From NCBI RefSeq assembly GCF_000336575.1, contig NZ_AOPO01000016.1, forward strand, positions 1 to 64,000: a stretch of 64,000 bases of DNA. The letters run 5' to 3'. Origin of the DNA: Vreelandella titanicae BH1 (GTDB lineage Bacteria; Pseudomonadota; Gammaproteobacteria; Pseudomonadales; Halomonadaceae). Positions 43,893 through 51,816 of the stretch are shown piece by piece. Under the pieces are notes generated by a model. That model had not been told where the DNA came from and ran no database searches. It worked only from the letters and a program-made list of their open reading frames with translations. A program made the translations under genes and the position numbers. Each line of letters begins with the position of its first letter. The stretch's first letter is position 1.

Positions 43893-44392
43893 GTGATGTA
43901 CAACTAGGCCGTCTTTCAAATTGCTGGCCTTGGTTTTCCCTAGCGATATTGGTGGCACTGGCCGATCAAATCATCAAAGAAGTTGTGCACGCCCTGATGC
44001 CCTTTGGCCAAGTTATTCCGTTAACGCTGTTCTTTAACTGGGTTTACACCGGTAACACAGGGGCCGCCTTTAGTCTTCTTGCTGATGCCGGTGGCTGGCA
44101 GCGCTATGTCTTTGTTGGTTTGGCTTTAATCGTCGCTGTAGTGTTGATGGTACAACTATGCAAACCCATAACCCGTCTGGAAGCGGTTGCATACAGTTTA
44201 ATATTGGGGGGAGCTATAGGTAATACGGTTGACCGTTTAGCGCGAGGCTATGTAGTGGACTACCTGGATGTCTACTGGGGGCAATGGCACTGGCCTGCGT
44301 TTAACTTGGCTGATATTGCGCTGTTTGTAGGTGTATTCATTTACGCATTGACGCTTTGGCGTGAGCGTTCCTCCTTCAAGCAATCTGAGTAA
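43889..44392 (+). CDS. lspA: Signal peptidase II, second island copy
   Basis: 167 aa. Four membrane helices and the catalytic pair GNTVDRLARGYVVDY and WPAFNLADIALFVG. Overlaps the cadA stop (ATGA), so it is expressed with the pump. It differs in many residues from the transposon copy at 29745-30257, so it is not a recent duplication. The CadA-LspA pairing recalls pbrB/pbrC of lead-resistance loci, where both are needed for full resistance. Confidence 0.95.
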   Translation: MSDVQLGRLSNCWPWFSLAILVALADQIIKEVVHALMPFGQVIPLTLFFNWVYTGNTGAAFSLLADAGGWQRYVFVGLALIVAVVLMVQLCKPITRLEAVAYSLILGGAIGNTVDRLARGYVVDYLDVYWGQWHWPAFNLADIALFVGVFIYALTLWRERSSFKQSE

Positions 44393-44396
44393 CCGC

Positions 44397-45926
44397 ATGG
44401 ATTCGGTCAAGCAAACAGAAACATACGCAATTTTTTCAGGGCGGGTCACACCGATACTCGGTTGTTTAGTAGCGCTAGCGGCGGGAGTGTTAACTACTTT
44501 AAGTGCCGCGCCCTTTTACCTATGGTGGCTTGGCCCGGTGGCTGTCGGGCTGGTCTATTGGAAGATACATGCGCTGACGCCTGCGATGGCTGCTCTGCGT
44601 GGGTGGTGCTATGGCGTGGGCTTGTTTGGCGCTGGCACTTCTTGGGTCTTCGTCGCTATCCACGATTACAGTGATACCGGAGCGCCGTTGGCGTTACTCC
44701 TCACTATTCTCTTCGTAGCCGTCCTCGCACTATTCTTTGCGGTTCCCTTTGGGCTCTATCGTCGCCTCACAGGGCCTCGGCTTGCATTTCTTAGCTTTGC
44801 TGGTGTGTGGGTCGTTAGCGAATGGCTTCGCACCTGGTTGTTCACTGGCTTTCCTTGGCTCTTGCTAGGTACTTCACAGATAGATTCTCCCTTGGCTCCG
44901 TGGGCGCCCATTGGTGGGGTATACCTGCTTTCGTTGATTACCGCGCTGACCGGCACATTGGGAGTAGAGTTATTACGCCGTCGCTGGTGGTTCTTAGTCC
45001 CTATCGCCGTCATGTGGCTTGTGCCGTTAGTCTTGCCTAATCAATGGACGACGCCTGCTGGTGAGCCCATCCACGTCGCGTTGTTACAAGGGAATCTTGA
45101 CCAGAACATTAAGTGGAGTGCTCAAGGCCAGCGCGAATCGATCAATATCTACACGTCGATGACACGGGAGCAGCCGAGCGATATCGATCTAATCGTTTGG
45201 CCCGAGGTGGCACTACCCCTCTTTGAGCAGGAAGCGCAGTTGACTCTTGAACGGGTAGCGTCTGATCTCAGCCCTGGCACTAATCTACTCACCGGCATCT
45301 TGCAACGCGACGGTGAGGGACTCTATTACAACAGCGTTATCGGCTTGGGTGACGTGCAAGGTCAGTATCGCAAAGCACACCTGGTACCCTTCGGCGAGTA
45401 CCTGCCACTGAAAAGTCTCCTCGCTGGCACCATTGCCTTTTTCGACCTGCCTACACCGAGCATGACCCCAGGGCCAGGCGAACAGCCCCCAATACACGTC
45501 GCGGGTACGTCCATTGGCAACGCCATCTGCTATGAGATCATTTTCGCTGACCGCCTGGCCCAGCAGGCGCGCCATGCCGAGCTGTTACTAACGGTTTCCA
45601 ACGATACTTGGTTTGGACGCTCCATAGGCCCGCACCAACATTTGCAAATGGCGCGCCTACGAGCCTTGGAAAATGGCCGTAGTTTAATCCGTGCCACGAG
45701 TAATGGCGTAACCGCCCTTATTGATTCCCAGGGCCGCATCACTGCTAGCGCCCCCCAGTTTGAAAAGACCAGTTTAACAGGCGAGGTAACCCCCATGCAG
45801 GGCCTCACTCCCTTTACCCGTACCGGTAGCGGGCCCGCCTGGTTATTAGCAGCTCTGCTGACATTACTCGGTTTACAACTGAACGTGTCTCGATCACAAG
45901 ACAACACATTAGACGAAAAGGAATAA
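44397..45926 (+). CDS. lnt: Apolipoprotein N-acyltransferase (accessory copy)
   Basis: About 509 aa. Eight membrane helices precede a nitrilase domain with the catalytic triad: VWPEVALPLF (Glu), YRKAHLVPFGEYLPL (Lys) and GNAICYEIIFAD (Cys). It adds the third acyl chain to lipoproteins, the final maturation step. The start is the ATG at 44397, 4 bases after lspA; an upstream GTG inside lspA lacks support. Combined with lgt and two lspA genes, the island carries every lipoprotein maturation enzyme. Confidence 0.93.
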   Translation: MDSVKQTETYAIFSGRVTPILGCLVALAAGVLTTLSAAPFYLWWLGPVAVGLVYWKIHALTPAMAALRGWCYGVGLFGAGTSWVFVAIHDYSDTGAPLALLLTILFVAVLALFFAVPFGLYRRLTGPRLAFLSFAGVWVVSEWLRTWLFTGFPWLLLGTSQIDSPLAPWAPIGGVYLLSLITALTGTLGVELLRRRWWFLVPIAVMWLVPLVLPNQWTTPAGEPIHVALLQGNLDQNIKWSAQGQRESINIYTSMTREQPSDIDLIVWPEVALPLFEQEAQLTLERVASDLSPGTNLLTGILQRDGEGLYYNSVIGLGDVQGQYRKAHLVPFGEYLPLKSLLAGTIAFFDLPTPSMTPGPGEQPPIHVAGTSIGNAICYEIIFADRLAQQARHAELLLTVSNDTWFGRSIGPHQHLQMARLRALENGRSLIRATSNGVTALIDSQGRITASAPQFEKTSLTGEVTPMQGLTPFTRTGSGPAWLLAALLTLLGLQLNVSRSQDNTLDEKE

Positions 45927-45930
45927 AGCG

Positions 45931-47010
45931 ATGCTCTTATCAATACGTAAATCAGTGGTACCCAAGAAAACATATCGATGGCCGCTACGGTTGAGTGCAT
46001 TGTTGAGTGTGATGGTAACTTGGCTGGCGATGTCCAGTGCCGTCTTAGCCGAGCAGAACTTGGCTGGGCAGAATGAGGAATGGCCCAAAGGGCACTATCC
46101 ATTACCTGATGAAGGCAATGTCATAGGCAAGGCTTACACTGTCACCGTGAAGGATGACGAGGATACGCTGATTGATATTGCTAGACGCCATAACCTTGGC
46201 TATCTGGAGATTGTACGTGCCAACCCGGATGTCAGCATTTGGGTTCCCGGAGTGGGTACTGAAGTAACCATTCCAGAACGCTTTATTCTGCCGAATGTCG
46301 AGCGTACCGGTGTGGTCATCAATATCGCAGAGCTGCGGCTTTACTACTACCCCGATGTCAGTAACGATGAGTCGCCCCGCGTTGAGACCTATCCTATCGG
46401 CATTGGCCGTGAGGGGTTTGATACACCTCTTGGTGTGACCAAAACGACCATGAACATTAAAAACCCCGCATGGTACCCGCCTGAGTCGGTGCAACGCGAA
46501 GCGGAAGAGCGCGGCGAGAAAGCGCCCAGTGTGGTGCCGCCTGGCCCCGACAATCCACTGGGGGATCACGCCATTATTTTAGGCTTCGATGGTTATTTGA
46601 TTCATGGCACCAACCAGCCCGATGGCATTGGCATGCGCGCAAGCCGTGGCTGTATACGCATGTTGCCTAACGATATTGAATCAATTTTTGATCGCATCCC
46701 GGCGGGCACCCAGGTCAACATCATCAACCAACCTATTAAAATCGGTTGGGACAACGGGCAGCCGCTGGTGCAGGCATTCCCTCCTTTAGGTGAGGAAGAT
46801 CACACTATGACCGCTCTATCAGACGCCATTACACGCCTTGAACAACGCAATGCTGATGGTGTTCGCTTCGATTACGAACAGCTTAGCGATTTACTGGCAT
46901 CATCCAACGGGCTCATCGAATCTCTGAATCCCAAGCCGGAACCGAGTAATAAAGAAGAAGACGACGATATCAACAGTGTTTATGAAGAACTGGCACTTCA
47001 TGCATCGTAA
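45931..47010 (+). CDS. L,D-transpeptidase with LysM-like domain (YbiS/ErfK family)
   Basis: 359 aa with a signal peptide (MSSAVLAEQ). A LysM-like segment (DDEDTLIDIARRHNLGYLEIVRAN) is followed by the YkuD catalytic domain with HGTNQPDGIGMRASRGCIRM, containing the active-site Cys and His. Such enzymes form 3-3 peptidoglycan cross-links or attach the Braun lipoprotein to the wall. It starts 4 bases after lnt and so closes the cadA-lspA-lnt operon. Attaching an Lpp-like lipoprotein would fit with the lipoprotein enzymes. Confidence 0.92.
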   Translation: MLLSIRKSVVPKKTYRWPLRLSALLSVMVTWLAMSSAVLAEQNLAGQNEEWPKGHYPLPDEGNVIGKAYTVTVKDDEDTLIDIARRHNLGYLEIVRANPDVSIWVPGVGTEVTIPERFILPNVERTGVVINIAELRLYYYPDVSNDESPRVETYPIGIGREGFDTPLGVTKTTMNIKNPAWYPPESVQREAEERGEKAPSVVPPGPDNPLGDHAIILGFDGYLIHGTNQPDGIGMRASRGCIRMLPNDIESIFDRIPAGTQVNIINQPIKIGWDNGQPLVQAFPPLGEEDHTMTALSDAITRLEQRNADGVRFDYEQLSDLLASSNGLIESLNPKPEPSNKEEDDDINSVYEELALHAS

Positions 47011-47231
47011 ATATTGATAAAGAAAGGGCAACGCGTTTTTCCAGCCTTTAGGAGAACAACGGCTAGGCTACCGTCAACCCCTTAATATTCGTCTTGTGTT
47101 GTTGGATTGAGTTTTTCCATCGCTAGCGTAGAAAGAGCTAATGCGATCATCACAACCTTGGTAGCAGCGACTTGCCGCATGGTGCAGTCGCTGTCTAAGC
47201 TGTCTCAATGTGCTTAATCTGAGGGAGAAGG

Positions 47232-47681
47232 GTGATTGACGTTGCGCTGAGCTACTTAAAGCCTTGGGAGTTCTCACTGACGTGGGCGACCGCCTGTGTG
47301 CTGGCTATCGTTCTCTACTTCCGTGGCCTCCGACAGCGCCAACAGCTTGGCGAGTCTACAAGCATAGCCCGTATACTCGCTTACCTGCTGGGGGTTGCGG
47401 CGATCTATGGCGTCACCCTGACCCATTACGACTATCTCGCTCAGTACATGTTCTTTGCCCATCGTGCCCAACATTTGGTACTGCATCACGCGGCCCCCTT
47501 CTTGATCGCTTTGGCAGCCCCCCTTCCAGTATTGATCGAAGGTTTGCCAATGCGAAGGTCAGTGTTACGGCTTAGTTCGATCAAAAATTCTCTGGCCTGG
47601 ATGACCGAACGCGTACGTTCACATGGCATGGTCATAAAATTCTCAAATGGGTCAGGTAAAACCGCCGCTCCAAGAAGCTGA
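47232..47681 (+). pseudogene. Truncated CtaG-like cytochrome oxidase assembly protein
   Basis: The first roughly 110 residues match the caa3-type CtaG family: hydrophobic helices, VTLTHYDYLAQYMFFAHRAQH and LVLHHAAPFLIALAAPLPVL. After about 47560 the sequence diverges into MRRSVLRLSSIKNSLAWMTE and an unrelated tail, and a normal CtaG is about 270 residues. It is therefore truncated at its 3' end, probably by a recombination join near the HD gene. I call it a pseudogene with moderate confidence; a GGAGAAGG site precedes the start. Confidence 0.6.
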
Positions 47682-47710
47682 CGGCTCTAGTTGAAAAGTA
47701 GAAGACTGCA

Positions 47711-48664
47711 TTAGTGAGATGCCGCGGCAGGTAGTTGAGGCTGCCAAAATAGGTTCTGTCCGAGTCGTCCAAACCCCTTGCTCGATTGACGGCGAAAAGC
47801 TCGCTGTTGGTTATCAGCCATCGCACTCTGTCCGTCCGCATCACGGATATAGCGGGCCAGCGTCATCGCCGCAGGTTGGCCATATCGTGCCCCAGGAGAA
47901 GCGCACGTCCACACATGGCGGAGGGTCATCGCTATATCGGGCTCATGTGCATCTAAGTAGGCAAGCCCATATGCACAAGCCTCTAGCGTAAACACGTCAT
48001 GACTGCAGAGCTTCCAGGCGGCATTAGGCTTACCTTTGGAGTCATAGGTGTATGTCTTGCCGATATCGTGCAATAGCCCGCCCACGAAACAGGCTTCTTG
48101 CATGAGACGAGGCATGGCCGGCTCATTCAGGCGCAGCATTGCCACTGAATGATTGGCAACCTCCAACGAATGTTGGAGCAAACCGCCTGGGTAGGCGTGA
48201 TGATAGTTACGGCTTCCCGGTGCATTAAGAAAGGCTTCCAATCGCTCTTGACGCTCCAATACTCGTGTCAAAAAGGTGCGCAGGTGATGAGACGTTAGCG
48301 ATTGTGCGGTCGCTACTAGCCGATCAAACGCCTCGGGTAATGGGCAGTAAACACGGGGTAGCGACTGCAGCGTGCCGAGTGCATCAATCTCTTCTGGGTT
48401 TGCTTTACGAAATGCATTAAGTAAAAACTGGCCAGACCAACACTTCACCCCGGTGGCGGTGACATGTTCCAGGTGGCCAATACGCTCCGGTGCGGGTGTT
48501 TTCTCCAAGTTGAGCATCGCAACGTGATCGCCCTCGCAGTCGCTGAGGCGAAGTTTCAAGAACGGCTTTTTCGCATCATCAAACACCACGACACGGCCGG
48601 TTAGGCGATAAGTCCCCGTGAAGGAGCGCGTCAGTTGACGAGAATAGTGATTAGACAGTTTCAT
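47711..48664 (-). CDS. HD-domain protein, island-encoded
   Basis: 317 aa. An N-terminal OB-fold-like part (TGTYRLTGRVVVFDDAKK, then GHLEHVTATGVKCWSGQFL) is followed by an HD domain: GGLLQHSLEVANHSVAML and CFVGGLLHDIGKTYTYD. The layout resembles YhaM-like 3'-5' exoribonucleases and TraI_2/MobH-type HD proteins. Substrate is unknown. Its start overlaps the integrase stop by 14 bases, so it is translated with the integrase. A longer N-terminus reading into the integrase gene is not supported; the start at 48664 is used. Confidence 0.78.
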   Translation of the reverse strand: MKLSNHYSRQLTRSFTGTYRLTGRVVVFDDAKKPFLKLRLSDCEGDHVAMLNLEKTPAPERIGHLEHVTATGVKCWSGQFLLNAFRKANPEEIDALGTLQSLPRVYCPLPEAFDRLVATAQSLTSHHLRTFLTRVLERQERLEAFLNAPGSRNYHHAYPGGLLQHSLEVANHSVAMLRLNEPAMPRLMQEACFVGGLLHDIGKTYTYDSKGKPNAAWKLCSHDVFTLEACAYGLAYLDAHEPDIAMTLRHVWTCASPGARYGQPAAMTLARYIRDADGQSAMADNQQRAFRRQSSKGFGRLGQNLFWQPQLPAAASH

Positions 48665-49871
48665 GGCGGCGCTCCTTCTGAACGTTAGCGGATGAGGTAT
48701 TGCCGAGCAGACGCTCAAAGGCAGAGCCATCCATACGGGTGGCGTTGGGGACATACCGCGAATAGACCTTGAACAGCATTTCCGTTGAGCTGTGCCCCAG
48801 CATCCTTGCCACCCACTCGGGGTTCTCACCTGAGGCTAGAAAAAGCGTCGCGGCGGTATGGCGCGTTTGATAAGGACGTCGCTTGGTCAGCCCAAGGGCT
48901 TTTAGTAAGGGGTACCACACGCGCTTGGTGACGTTATTATGATCAAGCGGCCCTCCCAGTTGATTACAGAACACGTATGCGCTTTTTTGTCCGGTGGCGG
49001 CATACTGAGTTTTTAACGCGTCATACACCTGCCCAAACATAGGGATTTCCCGTTGTGAGCCATCCGTCTTGGTGTACTCCGTTTCGCCATTGATCAACGT
49101 CTCGCGTACCAAAATTTCTCTTTTCGCAAAATCAACGTTCTTCCATTTCAACCCATCGACTTCGCCGGTGCGCATGCCGGTAAAGAAGCGCACCGTGTAG
49201 TAGTTGCGGTAGTCCGGGCGGACGCTGTCGATAATGCGCTGCACTTCCTGCAGCGAAAATGGCTCGATGTGGGTTTTCTGCAGTTTCAAAGGCTTGATGT
49301 TCTTATAGGGCGTTTCAAACTCGAATCGCTCGGCTGCCTCACCTAACACCATTCGCAAAATTGTCATGTGGCTATTGATTGTTTTGGGCGAAACGACCCC
49401 CGTGGCTCCGCGCCCCTTACGTTTGGACAACTTGGCACGGAACGCCATGATGTCCGCCTTACTGATTTCACCCATCGATTTTTTACCGAAAGCTGGCTTT
49501 AGCGAGCTATCAAGAATCGAACTTACATTGCGTACGTGGGAAGCACGCCACTGGATTTTGCTTTCCTCAAACCACTGGGTAGCGAAGTCATTAAACAGTG
49601 GTGTGTTTGAATTGCTGGCATTTTGAAGATCGGCTGTATTAATAAGCTGGTCAGTTTTCAGTTTTTGTAAATTGCTGCTATTAGGAAAGAACTCCGAATA
49701 ATTGAATTCACTGAGCAGCATTTTTGCTTCCATGCGCTGTAAAAGTTGTTCCAGCTGCTTACGATTTTTTGCGTTATCGTCCAGTAGTGTTTGTTCCCGA
49801 AATCGCTGGCCGTCATACCTGAAGTCGATGAAAAGCTTTTTGCTCTCTTTACGAGCGCGAACCTTACCCAT
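48651..49871 (-). CDS. Tyrosine-family site-specific integrase
   Basis: About 406 aa. The start MGKVRARKESKKLFIDFRYD is an arm-type DNA-binding domain (DUF3596-like), followed by a SAM-like core-binding domain and the catalytic domain: RFFTGMRTGEVDGLKW (Arg), TRHTAATLFLASGENPEW (His-Arg) and YSRYVPNA (Tyr). The ATG at 49871 has a GGAGGGGT site. It presumably recombines the island at the neighbouring initiator tRNA. It overlaps the excisionase-like gene by 8 bases and the HD gene by 14 bases. Confidence 0.92.
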   Translation of the reverse strand: MGKVRARKESKKLFIDFRYDGQRFREQTLLDDNAKNRKQLEQLLQRMEAKMLLSEFNYSEFFPNSSNLQKLKTDQLINTADLQNASNSNTPLFNDFATQWFEESKIQWRASHVRNVSSILDSSLKPAFGKKSMGEISKADIMAFRAKLSKRKGRGATGVVSPKTINSHMTILRMVLGEAAERFEFETPYKNIKPLKLQKTHIEPFSLQEVQRIIDSVRPDYRNYYTVRFFTGMRTGEVDGLKWKNVDFAKREILVRETLINGETEYTKTDGSQREIPMFGQVYDALKTQYAATGQKSAYVFCNQLGGPLDHNNVTKRVWYPLLKALGLTKRRPYQTRHTAATLFLASGENPEWVARMLGHSSTEMLFKVYSRYVPNATRMDGSAFERLLGNTSSANVQKERRHETV

Positions 49872-50103
49872 GGCATACCCCTCCATTAGCCATAGGGATG
49901 GCGATTGCTTGCTGACGAGGAGTCGCTTGCAGCATTTCTTCCTGGATAGCTTCCCAGATATAAAGAATTTTTCGACGCCCAAAGGGCCGGATGTAATGAG
50001 TGCCTTCAATTAGCACGCTGTCTTTGAGTTGCTGACGGATAGTGCGTGCATCATATTTGATCCGCGATGCGAGCTCTTCCGTTGTCAAAAAAGTGCAGTC
50101 CAT
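49864..50103 (-). CDS. Excisionase-like helix-turn-helix protein
   Basis: 79 aa, MDCTFLTTEELASRIKYDAR, then TIRQQLKDSVLIEGTHYIRP. The HTH followed by a wing (GRRKILYIWEAIQEEML) resembles small excisionase or DNA-binding factors that sit before DUF3596-type integrases. It overlaps the integrase start by 8 bases, so the ratio of the two products is set by translational coupling. Function in excision is inferred. Confidence 0.75.
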   Translation of the reverse strand: MDCTFLTTEELASRIKYDARTIRQQLKDSVLIEGTHYIRPFGRRKILYIWEAIQEEMLQATPRQQAIAIPMANGGVCHG

Positions 50104-50228
50104 GAGACTATCTCCTCATGTTGGTGATCATTTGATAATATTTTTAATCGCTCGAATGTAAATATATACGTTCAAATGATTATTTCAATACCTTTTTGAT
50201 AATTTTTATAATCATATTGGATGAAGAG

Positions 50229-50483
50229 ATGATTCGGTATCACTTAAAAGAGCTGATCGCTGAGAAGGAGTTTGCAGAACGTCGCAGAATTACGATCGGT
50301 GAGATAGCAAAAGAAACAGGGATTAATCGGATGACGTTATCGAAAATTATCAACCATGCAGGCCATAGCACAGTGACTGATAATCTTGACAAACTTTGCT
50401 ACTACTTTGATTGTGAAATCGATCAGTTGGTGACCCATATCAAGGAAGCAGAGGATGCGCTGCTGCCATCTGATTCACGTTGA
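50229..50483 (+). CDS. XRE-type transcriptional regulator
   Basis: About 84 aa. HTH: ITIGEIAKETGINRMTLSKI then INHAGHSTVTDNLDKLCYYF, ending with CEIDQLVTHIKEAEDALL. This Cro/C1-like small repressor is divergent from the excisionase-integrase operon and would control it. The ATG at 50229 is preferred; the frame also opens 12 bases earlier with a TTG. The 126-base divergent gap to 50103 is AT-rich and probably holds both promoters and the operator. Confidence 0.8.
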   Translation: MIRYHLKELIAEKEFAERRRITIGEIAKETGINRMTLSKIINHAGHSTVTDNLDKLCYYFDCEIDQLVTHIKEAEDALLPSDSR

Positions 50484-50613
50484 ATAGTGGGTAGACGAAG
50501 TTGCGTGTTAGGAGCCTGAAGGTCACCTTCATTTTGGAAGGCTAAGGGAAGAAATGAAGTTTGGGCACAGCGTGGGCACAATTTGGGCACAGAGGGATTC
50601 TGAAAGATAAGCA

Positions 50614-50651
50614 TAAAAAAAGGCAGACCAGTAAGTAACTGATCTGCCTTT
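50614..50651 (-). terminator. Terminator of the initiator tRNA gene
   Basis: AAGGCAGA-TC...TCTGCCTT hairpin with a run of seven T on the minus strand (50614-50620). It begins 9 bases after the tRNA 3' end. Because it lies on the island side of the tRNA it may have come with the element. Confidence 0.8.
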
Positions 50652-50659
50652 CAAAATAT

Positions 50660-50736
<77 letters not shown>

Positions 50737-51007
50737 TCAACGTGTGGCGTATTCTACAGAAGTTTTAGGTGAAGTCAATAGAGTGATTAACACGTTTGGC
50801 TTATAGCCGTTGATTATGACCTGCGGCAACATGGGGTAAGTGCAGCTATGCTTTATATAGCCATAACAAAAAGCTTACGTTGGTGCATTGTTCAAGAAAA
50901 TTATGCACTAGGGTAATACAGGCGCAGTCGCGCTTATTCACAATGGCTTGCGGCGCGATGTGCGTGCTTTGAGATCCAAGCCATTTGTCATTTCAGGGAG
51001 GTAGTCA

Positions 51008-51754
51008 ATGGCCAATCAAGCCCCCGTCGCCTGGGTAACTGGTGGAACTGGTGGTATCGGTACGGCAATTTGTCGTTCGTTGGCAGATGCGGGATATCTG
51101 GTCGTGGCGGGTTATCGCAACCCCGACAAGGCTAAGACCTGGCTAGAAACGCAGCACGCCGACGGCTATCGCAATATCGAATTGTCGGGTATCGACCTTT
51201 CTGACCACAACGCCTGCCTGGAAGGAGCCCGCCAAATCCACGACAAGTATGGCCCTATTAGTGTGTTGGTGAACTGTGCGGGGATCACCCGTGACGGCAC
51301 CATGAAAAAAATGTCTTACGAGCAGTGGTACGAAGTGCTCGATACCAATCTCAACAGCGTTTTTAACACCTGCCGAAGTGTCATTGAGATGATGCTTGAG
51401 AATGGCTATGGTCGAATTATTAATATTTCATCCATCAACGGTCGTAAAGGTCAGTTTGGCCAGGTCAACTACGCGGCGGCGAAAGCCGGTATGCATGGCT
51501 TGACCATGTCGCTGGCACAGGAAACAGCGACCAAAGGGATTACCGTCAATACCGTATCGCCTGGCTATATCGCCACCGATATGATCATGAATATTCCAGA
51601 AAAAGTGCGCGAAGCAATCCGGGAAACAATCCCGGTGAAGCGCTACGGCACGCCAGAGGAGATTGGTCGACTGGTTACCTTCTTAGCCGATAAGGAGTCA
51701 GGATTTATCACCGGTGCGAACATCGATATCAACGGTGGTCAGTTTATGGGCTAG
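51008..51754 (+). CDS. phaB: Acetoacetyl-CoA reductase (PHB synthesis)
   Basis: 248 aa short-chain dehydrogenase. NADPH-binding TGGTGGIGTAICRSLAD, catalytic residues in INISSINGRKGQFGQVNYAAAKAG (Ser, Tyr, Lys) and PhaB-like NCAGITRDGTMKKMSYEQW. It reduces acetoacetyl-CoA to 3-hydroxybutyryl-CoA in polyhydroxybutyrate synthesis in the cytosol. Start ATG 51008 has AGGGAGGTAG. It stands alone with a terminator 24 bases beyond the stop, and marks the start of core chromosome. The 271 bases between it and the tRNA hold no gene. Confidence 0.94.
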   Translation: MANQAPVAWVTGGTGGIGTAICRSLADAGYLVVAGYRNPDKAKTWLETQHADGYRNIELSGIDLSDHNACLEGARQIHDKYGPISVLVNCAGITRDGTMKKMSYEQWYEVLDTNLNSVFNTCRSVIEMMLENGYGRIINISSINGRKGQFGQVNYAAAKAGMHGLTMSLAQETATKGITVNTVSPGYIATDMIMNIPEKVREAIRETIPVKRYGTPEEIGRLVTFLADKESGFITGANIDINGGQFMG

Positions 51755-51777
51755 TGATTAGCCCAAGAGGAGAGCGC

Positions 51778-51805
51778 AAACGGGAGGCTATAAGCCTCCC
51801 GTTTT
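51778..51805. terminator. Bidirectional terminator between phaB and the DUF349 gene
   Basis: AAACGGGAGGCT-TA-AGCCTCCCGTTTTC-type perfect hairpin between two convergent genes, with A and T tracts at its edges. It serves both transcripts. Confidence 0.9.
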
Positions 51806-51816
51806 CTTGCTAACGC

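Larger units (their letters stand above)
1..50659. mobile_element. Integrative metal-resistance island (right part; left end lies outside the window)
   Basis: The stretch is bounded on the right by an initiator tRNA gene whose 3' end faces the island. A tyrosine integrase, an excisionase-like gene and an XRE regulator lie within 2 kb of that tRNA, the usual layout of a tRNA-integrated island. The contents are accessory: metal ATPases, CDF and ZIP pumps, several MerR regulators, transposases and many broken genes. To the right the content changes to housekeeping genes. No second copy of the tRNA 3' end was noticed in the window, so the left attachment site is presumably further left. The boundary is inferred. 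Confidence 0.65.

Noticed and set aside
47711-48829. Longer HD-protein start at 48829
   Set aside because: The extra 55 residues are the integrase gene read in another frame and look non-natural; the ATG at 48664 fits the overlap and fold.
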